Source: Chitinophaga flava
Lineage (GTDB): Bacteria > Bacteroidota > Bacteroidia > Chitinophagales > Chitinophagaceae
Direction: 5' to 3'
DNA: 64,000 bases
Assembly (NCBI RefSeq): GCF_003308995.1
Contig: NZ_QFFJ01000001.1
Location: forward strand, 186,001-250,000
In this document: one piece after another, positions 16,223 to 25,250 of the stretch
Numbering within the stretch: position 1 is the first letter of the stretch
Layout of the letters: every line of letters starts with the position of its first letter
Made by a program: the position numbers and the translations under genes
The notes under the pieces: generated by a model
Told to the model about the DNA's origin: nothing
The model's database searches: none
Seen by the model: the letters and a program-made list of their open reading frames with translations, nothing else

Positions 16223-17368
16223 ATGATTTCATTTTTTAATGGAATAGAGTCGTGGTTGGTGGAGGTAAAAGAAAACTTCATTTACCTGCCCACCTTTATC
16301 CAGGGCGCTATCCTCGTTTCCTTAATTGCTATTACAGGTATCCTGATTGCATACCTCAACATATTGCTGTTACTGGTAGTGAAATACTTCCAGGACCGGA
16401 GGGATGGGCCTGTAATAGATCAGATAGATGCGCTCCTCCTGGAGCATATCGTACAGCGCGATATTTCGGAAGAAAAACTTCCGCTGGCGCTCGGTGAATT
16501 TCAACAACTGCCACTGCATCATTCATGGGCCCGGGAACTCCTGGTGCAAAAAATCCTGCATTACAGGAGAAACTTCAGCGGATATGTATCTGACCTTGCC
16601 AGAACCCTGTACATCGACCTGAGATTGTCCCGGGATGCGCGCCACAAGCTGAGCAGCTCCCGTAGCAAAAAGATCGTGGAAGGACTGGGCGAATTGTTCA
16701 GGATGGAAATGACTGTAGAAGAAAAAGAAGTACTGCCGCTGGTCAATCACAGGGACCGCTATGTACGTGAAATGGCGCGCTGTTATTTCGCAAAATGCTC
16801 CGCAGAACATCCGATGGATTTTTTACAGGAGATCAGCAAGCCCTTGCTTACATGGGAACAGGTAGAGCTATTCCGCCTCATTACCCAGCGGACAGATATT
16901 CCCGCTCCTTCTTTTGCACGATGGATAGATCCGGCGATGCATCCTTCGGTGATTTCGTTTTCGCTCAAGCTGGCCGCCCATTTCCATCAGTTTGATGCTA
17001 TCCCTGCTATGATCTCCATGTTAAAAACAGACAACCTGGAACAGCGTGCCCTTGCGATTAACAGTCTGGGTAAACTCATGGCACTGGAAGCTGAACCAGA
17101 ACTGGTAAAGATATACGCGGATCAACCTCTGTCATGTAAGAAAGAGATCCTGAAGGCACTGGGCCGTATCGGCAGCGGAAATCAGCTGGAGTTTCTCAGA
17201 CAGCAATTCCTGGAGTCGGAAGAGTTTGACTTAAAAAAACATGCAGCGAAATCAATTGTTAATCATAAAGCACTGGCTCAATTAATGCTGAAGCAACTGC
17301 AGGAGCAGAGTGTAGGGCAGCCTCACATCATCCTGCAACATTGCCTCAACCCCCTAATCAAGTATTGA
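16223..17368 (+). CDS. HEAT-repeat inner-membrane protein
   Basis: 381 residues. One strong transmembrane helix near residues 26-55 (GAILVSLIAITGILIAYLNI, continuing LLLLVV) is followed by about 320 residues of helical repeats of HEAT type, for example VLPLVNHRDRYVREMARCYF and EQRALAINSLGKLMALEAE. Such proteins are scaffolds that hold partners at the membrane. The stop TGA shares bases with the ATG of the next gene (TGATG), so it is translationally coupled to the glycosyltransferase. Its position between the response regulator and the synthase suggests it relays the signal; this is inference. Confidence 0.75.
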   Translation: MISFFNGIESWLVEVKENFIYLPTFIQGAILVSLIAITGILIAYLNILLLLVVKYFQDRRDGPVIDQIDALLLEHIVQRDISEEKLPLALGEFQQLPLHHSWARELLVQKILHYRRNFSGYVSDLARTLYIDLRLSRDARHKLSSSRSKKIVEGLGELFRMEMTVEEKEVLPLVNHRDRYVREMARCYFAKCSAEHPMDFLQEISKPLLTWEQVELFRLITQRTDIPAPSFARWIDPAMHPSVISFSLKLAAHFHQFDAIPAMISMLKTDNLEQRALAINSLGKLMALEAEPELVKIYADQPLSCKKEILKALGRIGSGNQLEFLRQQFLESEEFDLKKHAAKSIVNHKALAQLMLKQLQEQSVGQPHIILQHCLNPLIKY

Positions 17369-18804
17369 TGCAACACACTATCTGGTCATATATAGTCAAA
17401 TTTTACGAGCACTCCATATTTTTTTATTGTGTGCTGCTATTCGCTTTCTATACTCTCCTGGCATTCCTCTCCTATTTCGCCATCAGGCGTTACAGCTGGA
17501 AAAACAGGATCAGGGAAACACTTACACTGGTAGAATCTCCGCTCACACCGGGTATTTCTGTTATTGCTCCGGCTTACAATGAAGCCGTGACCATCATACC
17601 CAATGTACGTTCCCTCCTCACACTGAACTATCCGCGATTCGAAGTGATCATTGTGAACGATGGCAGTACGGATGATACGCTGGAAAAACTGATCCATGAA
17701 TTTGAACTGTCTGAGATAAATTTTGCCTACCATCCGCAGTTGTTGTGCCAGCCCGTAAAACGTTTCTTTAAATCAGACAACCCTGCTTATGCCAGGCTGC
17801 TGGTAGTGGACAAGGTAAACGGTAAAAGCAAGGCAGACGCTGTGAATGCAGGCATCAATGCGGCATCGTTCAGTTACTTTCTGAACACAGACGTAGACTG
17901 TATCCTGGACAGGAACACCCTGTTGAAACTGATCCGTCCTTTTATGGATGAAGAAAAGAGAGTGATTGCTACCGGCGCCACGCTGCGCATGGCCAATTCC
18001 TGCGTAGCTGATGCTGGTATGCTTACCACCATCAGCCCTCCGGAAGAATGGCTGCCTCGCTTCCAGGAAATGGAATACATCCGTTCCTTTGTGCTGGGAA
18101 AAATGGGCTGGAACACTATCAACGCCGTACCCAACGTATCCGGCGGCCTGGGGCTGTTCGACAAAGATATTGTTATCAAAGCAGGTGGCTATGATCCCAA
18201 ATCATTGGGGGAAGATATGGATATGATTATCCGCATGTGTAAATACATGTGTGAGCAGAAACTGGATTACGCTATCCGTTATATCCCTGAAACACTTTGC
18301 TGGACAGAAGGCCCATCAACGCTCAAAATTTTCGGCAGACAGCGAACCCGCTGGGCCAGGGGATTGTTGCAGATATTCAGTACTCACAGACAGGTATTGT
18401 TCAATCCAAAATACAAACGCCTCGGACTGATCGTGTTCCCATACAATTTCTTTTTTGAATTGCTGGCGCCTGTCATCGAGTTTGTGGGACTGATGTATTA
18501 CATCTATATCATTGTAGCGAATGTCATCAACTGGGATTTTGCCATCATCCTGTTATTGTTCATCTATACATTCTCTGTATTTATTTCTTCGCTGGCCATA
18601 CTCTGGGACCAGCTTACATTCCGGTATTATAAGAGCTGGAAGGATGTGGCAAAGTTATGTATGATGACATTCCTTGAACCATTCATCTATCATCCGCTGG
18701 TATTGTTTTTTGCAATGAAGGGCTACCTGTTCCACCTTACCGGTAAAAAGCACGGATGGGGAAATATGCAGCGAAAGGGTTTCAAACAACAGGTAACTGC
18801 GTAA
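17368..18804 (+). CDS. Processive GT2 glycosyltransferase, exopolysaccharide synthase type
   Basis: 478 residues from the ATG in the TGATG overlap with the preceding stop. An N-terminal membrane helix is followed by a GT-A domain with IIVNDGSTDDT, the NTDVDCIL metal site, the GEDMD acceptor Asp and the Q-R-T-R-W motif typical of processive synthases. Three or more membrane helices follow near 370-440. This is the layout of PgaC/IcaA poly-N-acetylglucosamine synthases and hyaluronan synthases. The sugar cannot be told from the sequence. Its neighbours (TPR/beta-barrel protein and hydrolase) fit export and trimming of the polymer. Confidence 0.85.
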   Translation: MQHTIWSYIVKFYEHSIFFYCVLLFAFYTLLAFLSYFAIRRYSWKNRIRETLTLVESPLTPGISVIAPAYNEAVTIIPNVRSLLTLNYPRFEVIIVNDGSTDDTLEKLIHEFELSEINFAYHPQLLCQPVKRFFKSDNPAYARLLVVDKVNGKSKADAVNAGINAASFSYFLNTDVDCILDRNTLLKLIRPFMDEEKRVIATGATLRMANSCVADAGMLTTISPPEEWLPRFQEMEYIRSFVLGKMGWNTINAVPNVSGGLGLFDKDIVIKAGGYDPKSLGEDMDMIIRMCKYMCEQKLDYAIRYIPETLCWTEGPSTLKIFGRQRTRWARGLLQIFSTHRQVLFNPKYKRLGLIVFPYNFFFELLAPVIEFVGLMYYIYIIVANVINWDFAIILLLFIYTFSVFISSLAILWDQLTFRYYKSWKDVAKLCMMTFLEPFIYHPLVLFFAMKGYLFHLTGKKHGWGNMQRKGFKQQVTA

Positions 18805-18827
18805 TTATTCATACAGATCAATTTGAA

Positions 18828-21389
18828 ATGTTTAACTGGAGAAATACAAAAAAGATCTTGTTTCTGATAGCATGCCTGTCGGCTACACTCAGTACGACTG
18901 CACAGCGAAAGGGACTGGTGTCTTCTGATATATTGCTGAAAAGAGCGCTGGAGGAAACCAACCAGCATCATGATTATGAAAAGGCTAAAGCACTTTGCCT
19001 GAAAGCGCTTTCACAAAGCCCTGACTATACGGATGTGATGCTCTTACTGGGACGGTTATACGTTCTTACAGGTGAGCCGCAGGCCGGCAGGGTACAATGG
19101 CAGCTGGTGCTGCGCAAAGACCCGAAAAATATGGATGCACTGCAATACCTGATCAACCTGGAATATAGCCAGCATCGCAGCAGCGAAGCAATCTGCTATA
19201 TTGATGAGGCATTGTCGGCAGATCCACGCAACAAAGATCTGTTGATGAAGAAGTATGGTATCTTACAGGAGAATAACCTGAAATCCGAGCAGGAGAAAGT
19301 ACTGGCGCAACTAAGCAGGTTGTACCCCAATGATACAAAGGTAAAAGGATTGAAGGAAGAATATCTTGCCCAACAGCGAAAGGAAGAAGTACGCAATACT
19401 CCGCAGCAGGAAGAAAAACCCGCGCCGAAGCCTAAGCCCGATCCGAAGATCGTTGAAAAAGAACGGCTGACCAATGCCTGGCTGGCAGCCAGGAAGCGTG
19501 GAGACAAAGAGCAACAGATTGCTCTGAGCCGCCGCATCCTGGAACTGGAGCCTGGTAACAGGGATGCCCTGAACGCCCTCATCAACACCTATTACAGCAT
19601 GCAGCGTTATGAAGATGCATTGCAATGGTGTAATACTGCTCTGCTGCGATATCCAACGGATGTTGATTTTCTGTTGAAGAAGACAGGCATCCTGCAGGAC
19701 CTGCATCTTTATGATGCAGCGGCTGCTACCGCGCAACAAGCCTGGCAGCTGAAGCCGGACCAACGCAATCGACAGATTTACGAGGATATACAACGTCAAC
19801 GGATAAACGTTTTTTCACAGGCCGGTCAGCAAGACAGTGCCATCGTTATCATCAACATATTACTGCAACAGCTCCCGGAAGACACAGCATTGCTTTTCCG
19901 TAAGTCTGCCTTACTGGAGGCTGGCGGCCATTACACCGAAGCGGCCACACTGAGTCGCCAGCTGATGACACAATACCCTGCTGTTAACAGATACCAGCAG
20001 GCCTTCACAGATCAGCTGATGGCAGCAGCGCGCGAAGAACTGAAAGGCACCTCACCGGCAAAGGCGCAGCCTTTACTGGAAGAAGTAGTGCATACAGATC
20101 CCCGCAACCTGGACGCCTGGGTCAGCCTTATTAACCTGGAACACCGTAACGGTGCCACACAGGAAGCCATCCGGTATTGCGACCGTGCATTATCAGCGCT
20201 CGGTAATAACGTCATCATCCTCCGGAAAAAATCCGCATTGCTACAGGAAACCGGTAACTACCCGGCAGCTTATGCTATCTCCGGCCAGCTGCTGCAACAG
20301 CAGCCTGTAGACACCACCCTGCGCCGGATGTACACCGATCAGCTGATGAGCCATGGAAAAATACTGAGAGACTCCAGTGCCTGGGATAGCGCCATAGTCG
20401 TATACGACAAAGCATTACAGTATAATCCATCTGATACACTGATATTGCAAAACCTGGCCAATGCTCACCTGGCACTGAAACAATACGACAGCTCACTGAT
20501 ATATACCAATAAAGGTCTGCAGCTTTATCCGCAGGATAAAAGCCTGTTGATGAAAAAAGCAAACACACTGGAGACGCTGAAACGCTACAAGGAAGCGGCA
20601 GCGACAGCGGCTTCCCTGCAGCAGCTGGACCCTTCCGACAAGAGTTTGCGCAATTATCGTGACTGGCTGCAAAGCAAAAATTACCGCAATCAGCTGGGCA
20701 TTATCCATCTGCAGAGCATCTTTGATAATGGTAGCCGCCCCGGCAGTATTACTTCGCTCCAATACCTGCGTTTTCATAACAGAGGCAGTATCGGAGGCCG
20801 GATCAACTATGCAGACCGTGCCGCCGGAAATGGTATACAGCTGGAAGCAGAAACATATTACACGCACAATAAAAGCAATTATTCCTATGGGCTGGTCAGC
20901 TGGTCCAATGCGGATGTGTTTCCACGCTTCAGAGCCGGGTACTCGCTCTTTCATAACTTTGGTAAGGATTGGGAAGGAGAACTGGGTGCACGTTATCTCA
21001 GAGATGACAGCGTGAGTACCTGGTCAGGTGTATGGTCAATCGCAAAATATTGGAACAACTATTGGGTGAATCTGCGTGGCTACGTGATCAATGAGCAAGA
21101 CAAATGGTTCCAGGCATATACGCTTACCAACCGTTATTACATGAACAGGCAGAAAGATTTTGTAGCACTGATATTATCAACAGGTACAGCACCGGATGAC
21201 CGTAGCAGGAACTACCAGTTCAGCCGTTCTGTGAATTTCTTCTCAGGAGGCATTGGCGCGGGATACCAGAAAACAATCCATTACCGCACTACGCTCGGCC
21301 TGTTCGGTAACTGGACCAATCAACATATTGGCAACGGAAAATCATACAACCAGTACGATATATACCTGACGTTGCTGCATAATTTTTAA
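18828..21389 (+). CDS. TPR protein with C-terminal YaiO-like outer-membrane beta-barrel
   Basis: 853 residues from the ATG before FNWRNTKKILFLIACLSA; the open frame extends 24 codons further upstream inside the synthase gene. A signal peptide (cleavage near STTAQ) leads to about 600 residues of TPR repeats in several blocks separated by a Pro/Lys linker (EEKPAPKPKPDPK). The last 220 residues are beta-strands ending in DIYLTLLHNF, with a terminal Phe as in outer-membrane barrels, of the YaiO type. TPR plus barrel is the plan of PgaA, the exporter of poly-GlcNAc. I infer the same role here. Confidence 0.82.
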   Translation: MFNWRNTKKILFLIACLSATLSTTAQRKGLVSSDILLKRALEETNQHHDYEKAKALCLKALSQSPDYTDVMLLLGRLYVLTGEPQAGRVQWQLVLRKDPKNMDALQYLINLEYSQHRSSEAICYIDEALSADPRNKDLLMKKYGILQENNLKSEQEKVLAQLSRLYPNDTKVKGLKEEYLAQQRKEEVRNTPQQEEKPAPKPKPDPKIVEKERLTNAWLAARKRGDKEQQIALSRRILELEPGNRDALNALINTYYSMQRYEDALQWCNTALLRYPTDVDFLLKKTGILQDLHLYDAAAATAQQAWQLKPDQRNRQIYEDIQRQRINVFSQAGQQDSAIVIINILLQQLPEDTALLFRKSALLEAGGHYTEAATLSRQLMTQYPAVNRYQQAFTDQLMAAAREELKGTSPAKAQPLLEEVVHTDPRNLDAWVSLINLEHRNGATQEAIRYCDRALSALGNNVIILRKKSALLQETGNYPAAYAISGQLLQQQPVDTTLRRMYTDQLMSHGKILRDSSAWDSAIVVYDKALQYNPSDTLILQNLANAHLALKQYDSSLIYTNKGLQLYPQDKSLLMKKANTLETLKRYKEAAATAASLQQLDPSDKSLRNYRDWLQSKNYRNQLGIIHLQSIFDNGSRPGSITSLQYLRFHNRGSIGGRINYADRAAGNGIQLEAETYYTHNKSNYSYGLVSWSNADVFPRFRAGYSLFHNFGKDWEGELGARYLRDDSVSTWSGVWSIAKYWNNYWVNLRGYVINEQDKWFQAYTLTNRYYMNRQKDFVALILSTGTAPDDRSRNYQFSRSVNFFSGGIGAGYQKTIHYRTTLGLFGNWTNQHIGNGKSYNQYDIYLTLLHNF

Positions 21390-21393
21390 ACGC

Positions 21394-23616
21394 ATGAAAA
21401 GGTGGCTTTATATTCTTTGTCTTATGCTTGCTATTACGTTGCCAGCCCGCTCCAGTGACCTGGTGCTGGTGTCTGATGGTCATTCCGTTTATCATATCAG
21501 TCTGCCTGCACAGGCGACTGCTGCGGAACAAAAGGCGGCAGGTATCCTGCAACATTACATACAGGAAGCCACCGGCGTGAAACTGCCGGTAAAACAGGAA
21601 TCCAATGCAGAAAGCAGCGCTATACGTATCGCCTATACGAAAAACATAGCTGCCGAAGGATACTCCATTGAAGTGAAGGATAACGATCTGCTGATTACCG
21701 GTGGTGCTGGCAAGGGCGTGGTATATGGCGTATACACTTTCCTGGAAAGACTGCTCAACTGCCGCAAATGGGACGCAGGACCGGCAGAGGTGCCGCATAC
21801 AAATAAAGTGACCATTCCGGGTAGCACACATATCAGTGAAGTGCCAGCCTTCCGGTACCGGGAAGTATACCTTCCTGCTGCCGTGCAGGACGCTGAATAC
21901 CTCGACTGGCACAAGCTCCATCGCTTTGAAGACCTCTGGGGCATGTGGGGGCATACATTCGACAAACTGGTGCCAGCATCACAATATTTCAAACTACATC
22001 CTGAATATTATGCGCTGGTACAGGGCCACCGTAAACCATCGCAGTTGTGCCTGAGCAATGAAGCTGTTTTTAATATCACGGTAGCTGCTTTACAGGCGCA
22101 GATGGCACAGCATCCTGATGCAGAATATTGGTCTATCAGCCCCAATGATGATAATGGTTATTGTGAATGTGACCTGTGCAGAAAGACAGATCAGGCAGAA
22201 GGCGGCCCGCAAGGCTCCCTCCTGCGTTTTGTAAACAGGGTGGCGGCCCGCTTCCCGGACAAAATATTCACGACGCTCGCTTACGGCTATACGACGCACC
22301 CCCCACTGCATCTGAAGCCGGCTGACAATGTGTATATCATGCTGAGCAGCATAGATGCATACAGAAGCAAGCCACTTGATAAAGAAGCCTCTGCCGCTGC
22401 TTTCAGGAACTACCTGAAAGGATGGCGTGAAAAAACATCGCACCTGTTTGTATGGGATTATGTTACACAGTTTACCAGTTACCTCGCACCGTTCCCGGTG
22501 TTGGGCACTTTGCAGCCCAATCTGCAGTATCTGCGGCAGCAGCAGGTATCCGGTGTTTTTGAACAGGGCAGCGGAGATACTTACAGCGACCTCGCGGAGC
22601 TGAAAGGTTATCTGCTCGCAAAACTGTTGTGGGAGCCGGATGCAGACATACAACATATTACAGATGATTTTCTCCAGGGGTATTATGGTAAGGCGGCACC
22701 GCATGTAAAATTCTACCTGCAACAATTACAGCAGCATGCCGCTGCTCAGCCTGCATTAGATATTTACGGCAACCCGGTGAATGAACATAACACCTTTCTT
22801 ACTCCCGCAAATATAGATCAGTACAGTACGATACTGGATAAGGCAGAAGCCGCAGTGGAAAACGATTCCAGGCGTGCGCCACGTCTACGCCGCCTTCGTC
22901 TTGCACAGGATTACACTTACCTGCAACAGGCCCGTTTCTATGGCATTGAGCAGCATGGCATATTTGAACAGTCTGCCACCGGACAGTGGAAAGTGAAAGA
23001 TGGATTTACGCAGCGTGTCAGCCGCTTTGTGGCTGCCTGTAAGCAGTCTGGCGTGAAAGAGTTGTCGGAAGGCGGCCTCTCGCCGGATGCATACGGAGAA
23101 GAGTGGAAGAAGATACTGGCAGCGGGCGTACGCCCTAATAAAGCGCTGCATGCACAGGTACAGCTGCAATATCCTGCTGCACCTGAGTTTCCGGCCAAAG
23201 GGCCGGCTACCCTGACAGACGGCAATCCCGGTTATAATGATTTCAGCTACAACTGGCTTTGCTTTTATGGTCAACCGATGAATGCCACACTCGACCTGGG
23301 AAAAGCCGTTGTGGTGAAAAAAGTATCCATGAATTTCCTGGAAGATCCGCGCCACTGGATATTCCGGCCTGCCGGCATCACCGTTGAAGTGTCTGCAGAC
23401 GGACAGCATTTTACAACCATCGGTAATATCAGCAACCAAATGCCGGAAGAACATTATGATATAGAAATGCCCGCCTTTGATTTTGAAAACAAAGGCGCTG
23501 AGATGCCCGTGAGATTTATTCGTGTAAAGGCTACAAACTGGCCAGCGTTGCCGTCATGGCGTTATCGCGAGCGCCGGCAGCCGATGATTGCCTGCGATGA
23601 GATCTGGGTGGAATAA
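21394..23616 (+). CDS. DUF4838 glycoside-hydrolase-like protein with discoidin-like C-terminus
   Basis: 740 residues. Signal peptide to about residue 20. Residues 20-130 are an alpha-glucuronidase-type N-terminal domain (AAGILQHYIQEATGVKLPV, then GVVYGVYTFLERLL). A TIM-barrel-like DUF4838 domain follows with SISPNDDNGYCECDLC and HLFVWDYVTQF. The C-terminal 130 residues resemble an F5/8 (discoidin) carbohydrate-binding domain. It starts 4 bases after the TPR/barrel gene and ends the operon. In Pga systems PgaB modifies and cleaves the polymer in the periplasm; this protein could fill that place. Substrate unknown. Confidence 0.78.
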   Translation: MKRWLYILCLMLAITLPARSSDLVLVSDGHSVYHISLPAQATAAEQKAAGILQHYIQEATGVKLPVKQESNAESSAIRIAYTKNIAAEGYSIEVKDNDLLITGGAGKGVVYGVYTFLERLLNCRKWDAGPAEVPHTNKVTIPGSTHISEVPAFRYREVYLPAAVQDAEYLDWHKLHRFEDLWGMWGHTFDKLVPASQYFKLHPEYYALVQGHRKPSQLCLSNEAVFNITVAALQAQMAQHPDAEYWSISPNDDNGYCECDLCRKTDQAEGGPQGSLLRFVNRVAARFPDKIFTTLAYGYTTHPPLHLKPADNVYIMLSSIDAYRSKPLDKEASAAAFRNYLKGWREKTSHLFVWDYVTQFTSYLAPFPVLGTLQPNLQYLRQQQVSGVFEQGSGDTYSDLAELKGYLLAKLLWEPDADIQHITDDFLQGYYGKAAPHVKFYLQQLQQHAAAQPALDIYGNPVNEHNTFLTPANIDQYSTILDKAEAAVENDSRRAPRLRRLRLAQDYTYLQQARFYGIEQHGIFEQSATGQWKVKDGFTQRVSRFVAACKQSGVKELSEGGLSPDAYGEEWKKILAAGVRPNKALHAQVQLQYPAAPEFPAKGPATLTDGNPGYNDFSYNWLCFYGQPMNATLDLGKAVVVKKVSMNFLEDPRHWIFRPAGITVEVSADGQHFTTIGNISNQMPEEHYDIEMPAFDFENKGAEMPVRFIRVKATNWPALPSWRYRERRQPMIACDEIWVE

Positions 23617-23622
23617 AAAAAC

Positions 23623-23654
23623 GAAGCCTTGCAGGGAGCGCCTGCAAGGCCTTC
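23623..23654 (-). terminator. Hairpin terminator between convergent genes
   Basis: A perfect 10-bp stem (GCCTTGCAGG 23626-23635, CCTGCAAGGC 23641-23650) is extended by GAA/TTC. On the minus strand it is followed by six or more T (the A run at 23615-23621), so it best terminates the gene at 23681-24631; it may also stop the plus-strand operon. Confidence 0.8.
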
Positions 23655-23680
23655 ATCGCCCGCCACCGTTTCTGGTGCAA

Positions 23681-24631
23681 TCAATAATAGATATCTACAA
23701 TGCCGTTAGGCGTACCCTGGCTAACCACGGTAGAGTGCTGACCGCAGTCGGTAACAGAATTGGCCACTGACCATGACAAGGGTGCCTGTACACCGCCCAC
23801 TCTCAGGTCAATGCTGCTGAGCCTTGTTTTAGTAGTATTAGGATAGTTGGAGCAGGTATACACACCATATGCTTCCAATGATTCTGCCGCCCAATACAAG
23901 GTGGGTACGCTGTTCACCGTAATCGTAATGGAAGGATAACCTGTGAAGGCTGACGTATAGCTGCCGGAGGCACCACCGCCGCCGATAAGGCTCATCACAC
24001 CCTGCAAATTGGTACCCGGAGACACTGGTATTAAACTACTGTAGGAAGTGCCATTGCCTACATACCAGTTGGCAATAGCCCAGTAGCTGCCACCACCGGC
24101 AGCAGAAGGCCCCCACTGCAACACCGGCTGCAGGATGCTGTTGGAATTCTGCAAACCGTTGAAGAGGAAGATAGTCTGGCCGTAATCCACAGCGGGAGGA
24201 GGAGGAACGGTCCAGTTGGTGTTAAAATAAGAGATCGCGGAAGAAGTATTGTTCGTCCATGACGTGTAGGTGATCCAGCCGGAACCCAGCGGGTATACGC
24301 CATTACCACGCACTTTGGCATTATCAGGATAGAACGGTGTTTTCCTGGCACTCTGTTCTATCACGCCGTAATCCGCCATCATCTTGCCATTGCGGTCATA
24401 CTTACGGAGCCGGTTACCTTCTCCGCTCAGGTATTCACCTGTTCCAATATGATTTACTTGTGATTTTGGCATCCAGCCCACAGGTGTAAGTACCTGGCCC
24501 TCATGATCGTTTGTTTGCACTTTATTGGCAGGTGCTACTGCTGTATCAGCTGATGTGCTGTTCTGCTCTTTTTTACAGGCAGAAAATATCATAGCACTCA
24601 ACAGCAACAAGGAGATGATGTATTTGCTCAT
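23681..24631 (-). CDS. Secreted lipoprotein with lectin-like beta-sandwich
   Basis: 316 residues. Lipoprotein signal with the FSACKK lipobox. After a linker to about residue 60, the rest is beta-rich and full of Gly, Ser and Trp: SYFNTNWTVPPPP, QTIFLFNGLQNSNSILQPVL, QWGPSAAGGGSYWAIANWY. This resembles the concanavalin-A-like, jelly-roll fold of several secreted bacterial and fungal proteins without known activity. No catalytic residues can be named. Two Cys near the C-terminus could form a disulfide. It is a single gene on the minus strand. Confidence 0.65.
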   Translation of the reverse strand: MSKYIISLLLLSAMIFSACKKEQNSTSADTAVAPANKVQTNDHEGQVLTPVGWMPKSQVNHIGTGEYLSGEGNRLRKYDRNGKMMADYGVIEQSARKTPFYPDNAKVRGNGVYPLGSGWITYTSWTNNTSSAISYFNTNWTVPPPPAVDYGQTIFLFNGLQNSNSILQPVLQWGPSAAGGGSYWAIANWYVGNGTSYSSLIPVSPGTNLQGVMSLIGGGGASGSYTSAFTGYPSITITVNSVPTLYWAAESLEAYGVYTCSNYPNTTKTRLSSIDLRVGGVQAPLSWSVANSVTDCGQHSTVVSQGTPNGIVDIYY

Positions 24632-24812
24632 AAATAAGGGGTTTGGGTTAAGAAATGTGAGAAAAGAAGAAACGGATAGTTAGGGCTATTACTAAAGTAA
24701 GATAAGCCACTGCGAGTAGATAGTATGCCACTCAACGACTCCGTGGTAGCCGCTTGGGGATCACTATGCAACTGCAGGAATAGCCCCGGTAAATATTAAA
24801 ATATTCAATACA

Positions 24813-24844
24813 ATTGCCTGGGAAAAGGATGATTACTATATTTG
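24813..24844 (+). promoter_or_regulatory. Bacteroidota promoter, nearly leaderless
   Basis: ATTG at 24813-24816 and a perfect TATATTTG at 24837-24844, 20 bases apart. The ATG of the next gene begins only 4 bases after the -7 box, so the transcript would have almost no 5' leader. Confidence 0.7.
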
Positions 24845-24848
24845 CTCC

Positions 24849-25172
24849 ATGAAGTGGCTTCTGCTCATATTCTCCATATACGTACTTACACTCTCCGCTG
24901 TTCCCTGCTGCGGAGATGATTACTGTTGTGAGGAGGAAATAGCCATGATAGCAGGCAGCCAGCAGCACAATGAACATGAAAACCACAACAAGTCAGAGTT
25001 ACCTTGCAGTCCCTTTTTCTCCTGCAATACCTGTCATGGGGTGGTGATTCCGGAAATTACAAAGTCGGATCCTGAAGCAATACCGCTGCCCGGGAATACC
25101 TACTACGACCCTACAGAACAACCTCTCCCTGAATTTCCCACATCTATCTGGCAGCCTCCCCAGCTATCGTAA
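24849..25172 (+). CDS. Small exported Cys/His-rich protein (DUF6660-like)
   Basis: 107 residues. A signal peptide (MKWLLLIFSIYVLTLSAVPCC) precedes Cys-rich and His-rich stretches: CCGDDYCCEEE, QQHNEHENHNK, CSPFFSCNTCHG. The Pro-rich C-terminus (PLPEFPTSIWQPP) may reach partners. Small proteins of this look (DUF6660) occur just upstream of TonB receptors in Bacteroidota and probably bind a metal in the periplasm. The TonB receptor gene begins 78 bases downstream, and the two are probably one transcript. Family assignment is from memory of the pattern. Confidence 0.65.
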   Translation: MKWLLLIFSIYVLTLSAVPCCGDDYCCEEEIAMIAGSQQHNEHENHNKSELPCSPFFSCNTCHGVVIPEITKSDPEAIPLPGNTYYDPTEQPLPEFPTSIWQPPQLS

Positions 25173-25250
25173 TAATTCCCTTTCACACATTTGATATACT
25201 GTGCCAAACGCACAGCGGACTTCTATTTATCGGTTTTTATCAACAGTAAA

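Noticed and set aside
22090..22725. Long antisense open frame inside the DUF4838 gene
   Set aside because: The plus-strand gene has a signal peptide, known domains and operon context; the antisense frame is Cys/His-rich noise.
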